A DNA stretch of 6,584 bases from SHZI01 sp964371995 (GTDB lineage: Bacteria > Pseudomonadota > Gammaproteobacteria > Steroidobacterales > GCA-2729495). The notes under the pieces are model-generated. The model was not told the DNA's origin. It saw only the letters and a program-made list of their open reading frames with translations, and did no database searches. Positions 1-5,124 of the stretch are shown here, in pieces; the first letter of the stretch is position 1, and the number at the start of each line of letters is the position of its first letter. Made by a program: the position numbers and the translations under genes. The DNA is taken from positions 1-6,584 of the forward strand of contig CAYJPG010000128.1 of the NCBI GenBank assembly GCA_964371995.1, written 5' to 3'.

Positions 1-75
1 GCCGCGGTCCGCGCGGACCCCGTTACTGAAGATCGCGCACGACGACAGGAATCTCCGGTCGTCGTCAGTGCCTGA
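1..75 (+). CDS. possible 3' end of an upstream gene (partial)
   Basis: The first reading frame is open from the left edge for 24 codons and stops at TGA 73-75. The tail reads ...DRARRQESPVVVSA. A strong terminator-like hairpin follows 15 bases after the stop, which fits the end of a plus-strand gene. A second frame is also open, to TGA 88-90, so the assignment is not secure, and 24 residues are too few to recognise a family. The stretch contains a perfect 14-bp palindrome (6-19) and an 8-bp inverted repeat (39-46 with 58-65), which could be structure in the last codons or a non-coding 3' region. Confidence 0.3.
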   Translation, partial: AAVRADPVTEDRARRQESPVVVSA

Positions 76-90
76 TCGGGACGGTTCCTG

Positions 91-124
91 AAAATGCCCG
101 CTGACTCGCGTCGGCGGGCATTTT
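91..124. terminator. bidirectional intrinsic terminator
   Basis: Positions 91-105 pair with 110-124 without a mismatch (one G-T wobble at 102/113), leaving a four-base loop TCGC at 106-109. The stem begins with AAAA and ends with TTTT, so a transcript from either strand ends in a GC-rich hairpin followed by a short U run (the plus-strand run is TTTTCATTT). On the minus strand it lies 12 bases beyond the tRNA 3' end and would end that transcript. On the plus strand it would end whatever gene enters from the left edge. Confidence 0.85.
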
Positions 125-136
125 CATTTCCTGATT

Positions 137-213
137 TGGTGGGCCCGCCAGGACTTGAACCTGGGACCAACGGATTATGAGTCCGCCGCTCTAACCAACT
201 GAGCTACAGGCCC
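137..213 (-). tRNA. tRNA-Ile2 (CAU anticodon, lysidine-modified type)
   Basis: Read on the minus strand, a complete 77-nt cloverleaf is visible: a 7-bp acceptor stem (GGGCCTG with CGGGCCC, one G-T wobble), D arm GCTC/GAGC, anticodon loop CTCATAA on a 5-bp stem, a 5-base variable loop, a perfect 5-bp T stem (CCAGG/CCTGG) with loop TTCAAGT, discriminator A and an encoded CCA. The anticodon CAU is shared by initiator Met, elongator Met and Ile2. The initiator is excluded by the G-C first pair and the lack of the three G-C pairs at the bottom of the anticodon stem. The T arm and variable loop (TTGGTC...GGTTCAAGTCC) match E. coli Ile2 tRNAs better than elongator Met. If so, TilS converts the wobble C to lysidine so the tRNA reads AUA. 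The Ile2 versus Met choice is an inference from recalled tRNA sequences. Confidence 0.93.
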
Positions 214-230
214 GATCAACGACAGTGGCA

Positions 231-239
231 ATTCTAGCA
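231..239 (-). promoter_or_regulatory. extended -10 promoter of the tRNA gene
   Basis: On the minus strand this reads TGCTAGAAT, an extended -10 (TGn followed by TAGAAT, 5 of 6 to consensus). Initiation about 7 bases downstream would give a 5' leader of roughly 11 nt before the mature tRNA end at 213. I see no good -35 at 16-18 bases, which is tolerated for extended -10 promoters. A perfect 10-bp palindrome GCCAATTGGC lies just upstream at 248-257. Confidence 0.45.
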
Positions 240-303
240 GTCGCCGTGCCAATTGGCCCTAAGCTTGGTCCGGAGGCTACACTGCCGACGAAAACCGCAA
301 TAC

Positions 304-308
304 AGGAA
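304..308 (+). promoter_or_regulatory. ribosome binding site deciding the methyltransferase start
   Basis: AGGAA with a 6-base spacer to ATG 315. No comparable sequence precedes the in-frame GTG at 225, so the shorter protein is chosen. Confidence 0.6.
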
Positions 309-314
309 CAGCGC

Positions 315-896
315 ATGTCTCGCCGAACAGCAGACCTTCCGCCACTGACCGGCATTCCACACGTGGTGCGCGAGCTGCGATATCAGGAAGTGATGCGGCA
401 GGGAGTTGGCCTGGCACTGATGCCCGTATTCGCATTCTTCGCAACGCCGGTCCCTGCGGGGTTCTGGTTCGGGGTGTTTTGCGTGGCAGCTGGCTCCCTG
501 TTGCGGGTTTACGCCTCGGGTTTCATCGTCAAGAACAAACAGCTGGCAACCGACGGGCCGTATTCGCTGGTCAGGCATCCGCTCTATACCGGCAATCTGC
601 TGATCCTCATCGGCTTTACTGCGGCCTGCGGGCGCTGGTGGGCACCACTGGTAGCTGTGGCTTTCTGGTGGTTCTACTATCCCGTAGCGATCCACTATGA
701 GGACCGCAAGCTGCAGCGTATTTTCGGCGAGGAATGGCAGCGCTGGAGCAGTACCGTGCCGGCCGTGATTCCTCGCAAGCTGATCCCTCGTGGGCCGGCC
801 AGCTGGTCACTGATGACTTCGCTGAGGCAAAACCTTGAACCTGTCGTGCTGGCATTCACGTTGATCTGCATTGCCTGGATCGGCATGCGGGCCTGA
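315..896 (+). CDS. isoprenylcysteine/phospholipid methyltransferase-like membrane protein
   Basis: 193-residue integral membrane protein. Hydrophobic segments lie near residues 31-45, 47-64, 94-108, 110-126 and 176-190. Between segments is the family signature: residues 77-94 (LATDGPYSLVRHPLYTGN), then a Glu after the fourth segment (YED, 128-130) and FGEEWQRW (137-144) before a conserved ...VPAVIPR. This pattern is typical of the ICMT/PEMT superfamily, which uses S-adenosylmethionine to methylate lipid-linked or small hydrophobic substrates at the membrane. Bacteria do not generally make prenylated CAAX proteins, so the substrate is open. The ATG at 315 is preferred because AGGAA (304-308) sits 6 bases before it and the protein aligns with the family from there. 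An upstream in-frame GTG at 225 would add 30 unlike residues and run through the tRNA promoter. It is probably the first gene of an operon with the kinase and FMN protein downstream. Confidence 0.85.
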   Translation: MSRRTADLPPLTGIPHVVRELRYQEVMRQGVGLALMPVFAFFATPVPAGFWFGVFCVAAGSLLRVYASGFIVKNKQLATDGPYSLVRHPLYTGNLLILIGFTAACGRWWAPLVAVAFWWFYYPVAIHYEDRKLQRIFGEEWQRWSSTVPAVIPRKLIPRGPASWSLMTSLRQNLEPVVLAFTLICIAWIGMRA

Positions 897-906
897 TGCT
901 TCCGTT

Positions 907-1566
907 GTGCAAGCTGACCAATTCCTGAGCCGCGGTTACCAGGGGGTTGTCTATCTGCGCGATACCGGTACGGGCCGGGTCGTCGTCAAACAACCGATGG
1001 GACGAGGGCTCGGACTCTGGCTGCGCCGCGTGATGTTGCGCAGGGAGTACGCGGCCTATCAGCGTCTGGACGGCGTCCCTGGCGTGCCGCGCTGTTTCGG
1101 CGTGGAGGCAGACGGAAGCCTCGTGCTCGAGTTTCATGAGGGCGAGCCTTACCGTGAGACGGCTGCAGCCCTGCGTGACCGCGACCTGTTTTTCAGTGAG
1201 CTGCTCCGGTCCATTCTTGCTGTGCATGCGGCCGGGGTAGCGCATGCGGATCTCAAGCGCCGCGGCAATATCCTGATCAGTCCCGATGGCCGTCCTGTGC
1301 TGCTGGATTTTGGTTCGGCAGTTCTGCGCAGCAGGCGCGGCGGATGGGTAAATGGCCTGTTGTTCCGGCAGATCTGTCGCATGGACCTGAACGCCTGGGT
1401 GAAGCTGAAGTACCGGCGTCGCTATGATCTGATTCCGGCCGAGGATCGCGATTACTACCATCCGACCAGGATTGAATCGGTGGCGCGGGTGATTCGCCGC
1501 CTGTGGCGCAAGTTGACAGGGCGGCAATTGCGCAAGGCGCGGCGTCGGCGTCGTACACATCGCTGA
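907..1566 (+). CDS. small RIO/lipopolysaccharide-kinase-like protein kinase
   Basis: About 219 residues with the catalytic core of the protein-kinase fold. A short glycine loop (GYQGVVY, residues 10-16) is followed by the beta-3 lysine in VVVKQP (K28), a candidate helix-C glutamate (E47 in LRREYAAY), a hinge near LVLEF (72-76), the catalytic loop HADLKRRGNIL (H113, D115, N121) and the metal-binding DFG (134-136). After DFG the C-lobe is short, with no visible APE motif, and ends in an arginine-rich tail. This resembles small bacterial RIO1/KdkA/InaA-type kinases that phosphorylate proteins, sugars or lipids; the substrate is unknown. It starts about 10 bases after the methyltransferase stop and ends 11 bases before the next gene. 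The start is uncertain: GTG 907 has no clear Shine-Dalgarno, TTG 871 would overlap the previous gene, and the overlapping ATG at 896 is in another frame. Confidence 0.75.
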   Translation: MQADQFLSRGYQGVVYLRDTGTGRVVVKQPMGRGLGLWLRRVMLRREYAAYQRLDGVPGVPRCFGVEADGSLVLEFHEGEPYRETAAALRDRDLFFSELLRSILAVHAAGVAHADLKRRGNILISPDGRPVLLDFGSAVLRSRRGGWVNGLLFRQICRMDLNAWVKLKYRRRYDLIPAEDRDYYHPTRIESVARVIRRLWRKLTGRQLRKARRRRRTHR

Positions 1567-1571
1567 AGGGG
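1566..1571 (+). promoter_or_regulatory. ribosome binding site deciding the FMN-protein start
   Basis: AAGGGG overlaps the last base of the kinase stop codon and stands 6 bases before GTG 1578. The adjacency suggests translational coupling between the two genes. ATG 1572 directly abuts the site and is therefore a poor start. Confidence 0.55.
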
Positions 1572-1577
1572 ATGCCT

Positions 1578-3050
1578 GTGAGTTTTGTATCCGTACTCCT
1601 GAATCTGCTGACGTACGCATTCGTGTTCGCATTTGTTGCCGGCGTGCTGGCAGTCGTCGTCATGTATGTCATCGACATCACGCAGACGACGCATGCGATC
1701 CGGCGCAATTTTCCGGTGGTTGGCCGCTTCCGGTACATGTTTGAGAACCTTGGTGAGTTTTTTCGCCAGTACTTCTTTGCCATGGATCGTGAGGAACTGC
1801 CCTTTAATCGCGCGGAGCGCGCCTGGGCCTATCGGGCTGCCAAGGGCGTCGACAGCATGGTGGCCTTCGGGTCTACCCGCGATCTCCGTCCAGTCGGTAC
1901 ACCGATCTTCGTCAATGCGCCGTTCCCGTCGCTTGAGGAGGATGTCCGGCAGCCTTCCGCTGTGACGATAGGGCCCTATTGCAGGTCGCCCTATGCGACG
2001 GACCGGTTCTTCCATATCTCGGCGATGAGTTTTGGCGCGATTTCCCGGCCTGCCGTACAGGCGCTGTCGCAGGGTGCGAGGGCGGCAGGCTGCTGGCTGA
2101 ACACTGGCGAAGGTGGCCTTTCGCCTTATCACCTGGAGGGTGGGGCGGACATCGTGTTTCAGATGGGCACAGCCAAGTACGGGGTGCGCGACGCTCTTAA
2201 CCGTCTCGATGATGAGCGGCTGCGTGAGGTGGCCGCGCACACGCAGGTACGCATGATCGAGATAAAACTGAGTCAGGGGGCCAAGCCAGGCAAGGGTGGA
2301 ATTCTTCCGGGCGACAAGGTGACGCCCGAGATCGCCGCTATTCGTGGTATCCCGGCCGGGCAGGACTCACTGAGCCCGAATCGCCATGTCGAGATCGCCA
2401 GCAACGGCGAGTTGCTGGATTTCATACACAGGGTTCGCGAGATCAGCGGCAAGCCGGTCGGCTTCAAGACGGTCATCGGTTCGACCGACTGGCTTGATGA
2501 GCTGTTTCAGGAAATCGGCCGGCGTGGCATTGAGAGTGCACCGGACTTCATTACCATCGATTCTGGCGATGGCGGCACAGGTGCTGCGCCCATGGCCCTG
2601 ATCGATAACGTCGGTCTGCCGATTCGCGAGAGCCTGCCGCTGGTTGCCGACCTGCTGTTCCGGCATGGATTGAAGGACCGCGTCCGGCTGATTGCCAGCG
2701 GCAAACTCACTACTCCGGCCAACGTCGCACAGGCGCTGTGTTGCGGTGCGGATTTCGTGACATCGGCTCGTGGATTCATGTTTGCGCTCGGCTGTATCCA
2801 GTCGCTCCGTTGCAACAAGAATACCTGCCCGACCGGCATCACTACGCACGACGAGCGGCTGCAGCGTGGTCTGGTTCCTGAAGACAAGGCCAGGCGCGTG
2901 ATGCGCTATCAGCAGAACATGGAAAAAGAAGTGAACGTGATCGCCCACTCCTGTGGCGTTGCCGAGGCGCACCAGCTGCGGCGCCAGCACTGCCGGGTAG
3001 TGCAGGGCAACGGCCGTTCGATTCCGATCAGCGAGATCTATCCCGCCTGA
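1578..3050 (+). CDS. membrane-anchored FMN-binding glutamate synthase-family protein
   Basis: 490-residue protein matching the FMN/synthase domain of the glutamate synthase large subunit (GltB family). Order of features: one hydrophobic N-terminal helix (about residues 3-32), an approach region (ISAMSFGAIS 147-156; NTGEGGLSPYHLEGG 175-189), the loop SQGAKPGKGGILPGDKVT (232-249), the FMN-binding DSGDGGTGAAPMAL (328-341), IASGKLTTPANVAQAL (372-387), and three cysteines spaced C-x5-C-x4-C (C406, C412, C417) as in the 3Fe-4S site of GltB. Full GltB is about 1500 residues. The N-terminal glutaminase domain and the C-terminal beta-helix domain are absent, so it cannot release ammonia from glutamine itself. 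It may use free ammonia, a partner amidotransferase, or another substrate. GTG 1578 is chosen because AAGGGG (1566-1571) sits 6 bases before it; ATG 1572 abuts that site and GTG 1503 overlaps the kinase gene. It converges on rpoD. Confidence 0.88.
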   Translation: MSFVSVLLNLLTYAFVFAFVAGVLAVVVMYVIDITQTTHAIRRNFPVVGRFRYMFENLGEFFRQYFFAMDREELPFNRAERAWAYRAAKGVDSMVAFGSTRDLRPVGTPIFVNAPFPSLEEDVRQPSAVTIGPYCRSPYATDRFFHISAMSFGAISRPAVQALSQGARAAGCWLNTGEGGLSPYHLEGGADIVFQMGTAKYGVRDALNRLDDERLREVAAHTQVRMIEIKLSQGAKPGKGGILPGDKVTPEIAAIRGIPAGQDSLSPNRHVEIASNGELLDFIHRVREISGKPVGFKTVIGSTDWLDELFQEIGRRGIESAPDFITIDSGDGGTGAAPMALIDNVGLPIRESLPLVADLLFRHGLKDRVRLIASGKLTTPANVAQALCCGADFVTSARGFMFALGCIQSLRCNKNTCPTGITTHDERLQRGLVPEDKARRVMRYQQNMEKEVNVIAHSCGVAEAHQLRRQHCRVVQGNGRSIPISEIYPA

Positions 3051-3057
3051 GCACACC

Positions 3058-3077
3058 ACCCGGCATGCCCGGCGGGT
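3058..3077. terminator. weak hairpin between convergent genes
   Basis: The 31-base gap between the FMN-protein stop and the rpoD stop contains ACCCG (3058-3062) pairing with CGGGT (3073-3077) around a GC-rich loop with an alternative CCGG/CCGG pairing. There is no U run on either strand, so this is only a candidate shared transcript end. Confidence 0.25.
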
Positions 3078-3081
3078 TCGT

Positions 3082-4965
3082 TCAGTCTTCGATCAGGAAG
3101 CTGCGCAGCTGATCGCTGCGCGAAGGATGGCGCAGCTTGCGCAGCGCTTTCGCCTCAATCTGCCGGATACGCTCGCGGGTTACATCGAACTGCTTGCCGA
3201 CCTCTTCAAGGGTATGGTCGGTATTCATGTCGATGCCAAAGCGCATGCGCAAAACCTTCGCCTCACGCGGCGTAAGGCCGGCGAGCACATTGTGCGTGGT
3301 TTCCTTGAGGCTCTCGATCGTCGCTGCCTCGATCGGAGAGAACACTGCGGTATCTTCGATGAAATCACCGAGATGCGAGTCTTCATCGTCGCCAATCGGC
3401 GTCTCCATTGAAATCGGTTCTTTGGCGATCTTGAGCACCTTGCGAACCTTGTCCTCCGGCATATCCATGCGGACAGCCAGTTCTTCCGGCGTCGGCTCAC
3501 GGCCCATCTCCTGCAGCATCTGCCTGGAAATACGGTTGAGCTTGTTGATCGTTTCGATCATGTGCACCGGGATACGGATCGTACGCGCCTGGTCGGCGAT
3601 CGAGCGGGTGATGGCCTGCCGGATCCACCAGGTCGCATAGGTGGAAAACTTGTAACCGCGCCGGTATTCGAACTTGTCCACTGCTTTCATCAGGCCGATG
3701 TTGCCTTCCTGGATGAGATCCAGAAACTGCAGGCCGCGATTCGTGTACTTTTTCGCAATCGAGATAACCAGCCGGAGGTTGGCCTCAACCATCTCTTTCT
3801 TGGCGCGGCGGGCCTTGGCCTCGCCAATCGACATCTCGCGGTTGATTTCCTTGATTTCGGGAATCGACAGATGAACTTCGGTTTCGATCAGCTGCAGGCG
3901 CTTCTGCGCTTTCTGGATATCTTCCTGCATCTTGAGCAGCGCAGAAGAATACTTGCGCTTGGCCTTGATGTGCTTGTCGACCCACTTCAGGTTGGTTTCA
4001 TTGGCCGGGAAGCTGGCCAGGAAATCCTTGCGTGGCATGCCACAGTCACGCACACAGAACTGCATGATCTTGCGTTCCTGGGCACGGATGCTGGCGACAA
4101 CCTCACGCAGCGAATTGGTCAGCAGATCAAACAGTTTGGGCGCGAGCTTGAGTTCCATGACCTCGCCGGCCAGCTTCTCGCGGGCCTTCTGCACCTTCTT
4201 GTCCTTGCTTCCGGTCTTGTCCAGATCGGTGAGTACACGCTTGTGGCGGCGAAAGATCGACTGCAAGCGCTTTTCGGCTTCGACCGGGTCCGGGCCCTGA
4301 TCTTCAGGTTCGTCGGCCGTGTCGCTGTCGGAATCGTCGCTATCGCTGTCGTTATCACTGTCATTGTCATTTTTGTCGGCGCTTGCCGCTGCATCGCGTA
4401 TCGCCGGGGGTGGCGGCACGTCGTTGACGGCATTGGGATCGATAAAGCCGGTCAACACTTCCTGCAGACGCGCCTCACCGGCCTGTACCGGCGCATAGGC
4501 GCTGGACAGAACATCGTAGGTGGGAGGAAACATGGCGACTGCCAGCTTGACCTGATCAAGGCCTTCTTCGATGCGCTTGGCAATGCGGATCTCGCCCTCG
4601 CGGGTGAGCAGTTCGACGGTACCCATTTCGCGCATGTACATGCGCACCGGGTCGGTGGTTCTGCCGAATTCGCTGTCAACAGTTGCAATGGCCTGTGCGG
4701 CTTCTTCAGCTGCCTCGTCGTCAGTTGCTACCGTGGAATCGGAGAGCAGAATCGACTCGTTATCCGGTGCTTTCTCATGCACCGTGATACCCATGTCGTT
4801 GATCATGTTTACGATGTCTTCGATCTGCTCCGGATCGACGATGTCGTTAGGCAGGTGGTCGTTGACCTCGGCGTAGGTCAGGTAGCCCTGCTCCTTGCCG
4901 CGGGCGATAAGGAGCTTCAGCTGCGACTGCTGTTCTGTATTCTTGTTTTCGATTGGCTCACTCAC
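3082..4965 (-). CDS. rpoD: RNA polymerase primary sigma factor RpoD (sigma-70)
   Basis: 627-residue housekeeping sigma factor that directs RNA polymerase to -10/-35 promoters (E. coli: 613). Region 1.1 is residues about 11-80 (SQLKLLIARGKEQGYLTYAE...). Region 1.2 is about 101-136 (GRTTDPVRMYMREMGTVELL). A non-conserved region (about 137-385) carries an Asp/Ser-rich stretch (197-222). Region 2 (about 390-475) includes the core-binding and -10-melting motifs NLRLVISIAKKYTNRGLQFL and FSTYATWWIRQAITR. Region 3 is about 476-550. Region 4 ends with the -35-binding helix-turn-helix TLEEVGKQFDVTRERIRQIE (585-604) and the C-terminus RSFLIED. The start is GTG 4965, with GAGGG (4977-4973) 7 bases upstream; the codon immediately before it is an in-frame TGA, so the protein cannot extend further. 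It lies downstream of dnaG in the same direction, as in the macromolecular-synthesis operon, with a candidate promoter of its own. Confidence 0.99.
   Translation of the reverse strand: MSEPIENKNTEQQSQLKLLIARGKEQGYLTYAEVNDHLPNDIVDPEQIEDIVNMINDMGITVHEKAPDNESILLSDSTVATDDEAAEEAAQAIATVDSEFGRTTDPVRMYMREMGTVELLTREGEIRIAKRIEEGLDQVKLAVAMFPPTYDVLSSAYAPVQAGEARLQEVLTGFIDPNAVNDVPPPPAIRDAAASADKNDNDSDNDSDSDDSDSDTADEPEDQGPDPVEAEKRLQSIFRRHKRVLTDLDKTGSKDKKVQKAREKLAGEVMELKLAPKLFDLLTNSLREVVASIRAQERKIMQFCVRDCGMPRKDFLASFPANETNLKWVDKHIKAKRKYSSALLKMQEDIQKAQKRLQLIETEVHLSIPEIKEINREMSIGEAKARRAKKEMVEANLRLVISIAKKYTNRGLQFLDLIQEGNIGLMKAVDKFEYRRGYKFSTYATWWIRQAITRSIADQARTIRIPVHMIETINKLNRISRQMLQEMGREPTPEELAVRMDMPEDKVRKVLKIAKEPISMETPIGDDEDSHLGDFIEDTAVFSPIEAATIESLKETTHNVLAGLTPREAKVLRMRFGIDMNTDHTLEEVGKQFDVTRERIRQIEAKALRKLRHPSRSDQLRSFLIED
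4318..4377 (-). repeat. degenerate Asp/Ser hexanucleotide repeat within rpoD
   Basis: A run of near-identical GAC/GAT and AGC/AGT/AAT codons encodes residues 197-216, alternating Asp with Ser or Asn (core DNDSDNDSDSDDSDSD). It lies in the non-conserved spacer between regions 1.2 and 2, where E. coli sigma-70 also has an acidic stretch. The near-repeat DNA could change length by slippage without affecting the core domains. Confidence 0.7.
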
Positions 4966-5013
4966 TCACCAGCCCTCGCCGTAGAAATAAAAACACGACA
5001 TTATACGGGACAC
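4966..5013 (-). CDS. possible 15-residue leader peptide upstream of rpoD
   Basis: A perfect AGGAGG (5026-5021) is followed, after 7 bases, by GTG 5013, which opens a frame encoding MSRIMSCFYFYGEGW and stops at TGA 4968-4966. The stop directly abuts the rpoD GTG start in the same frame. Only transcripts running in from dnaG would carry it, because the -10 box of the proposed rpoD promoter lies inside it. It could couple or tune rpoD translation on the long transcript, or be a chance match. There is no homology or expression evidence. Confidence 0.25.
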   Translation of the reverse strand: MSRIMSCFYFYGEGW

Positions 5014-5028
5014 CGGCCGGCCTCCTAA
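5000..5028 (-). promoter_or_regulatory. rpoD: candidate sigma-70 promoter for rpoD
   Basis: On the minus strand a perfect TATAAT lies at 5005-5000. At the ideal 17-base spacing the -35 is TTAGGA (5028-5023), only 3 of 6 to consensus. Initiation near 4993 would give a leader of about 28 nt before the rpoD start that retains the proximal Shine-Dalgarno. The weak -35 suggests activator or UP-element help, or modest strength. An own promoter for rpoD in addition to readthrough from dnaG is known in E. coli. Confidence 0.55.
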
Positions 5029-5124
5029 AAGAAATTCCCTGGCAGCCTGTCGCGGGCACCCGATCCACGGTTGATCTTGTCGGTCGCTGATTGCCAATTC
5101 TTGATAGAGCAACGCGTCAAAGCC

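Noticed and set aside
137..213. tRNA 3' end as an integration site for a mobile element
   Set aside because: I found no integrase, no repeat of the tRNA 3' end elsewhere in the window, and the tRNA is followed by a terminator.
248..257. Palindrome GCCAATTGGC between the tRNA and the methyltransferase as an operator
   Set aside because: It is a single 10-bp palindrome with no second copy and no matching regulator in view; it could be chance.
225..314. Upstream GTG start adding 30 residues to the methyltransferase
   Set aside because: No ribosome binding site; the region holds the tRNA promoter; the extra residues do not resemble the family.
1455..2240. A 261-codon minus-strand frame opposite the kinase and FMN protein
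   Set aside because: It overlaps genes with clear family motifs on the plus strand, spans their junction and looks like an arginine/histidine-rich shadow translation.
5014..5021. GGCCGGCC palindrome in the dnaG-rpoD spacer as a regulatory site
   Set aside because: Short GC palindromes are expected by chance in this base composition, and similar GGCCGG stretches occur within the coding sequence of dnaG.
3562..5028. A 488-codon open frame on the plus strand opposite rpoD
   Set aside because: It lies entirely antisense to an unmistakable rpoD gene and its sequence has no recognisable domains. Long antisense frames are common opposite GC-rich genes with few stop-forming codons.
5091..5119. TTGACG just after dnaG as a -35 box for rpoD
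   Set aside because: No acceptable -10 hexamer lies 16-18 bases downstream on the minus strand (TTGGCA, TGGCAA and GGCAAT are poor).
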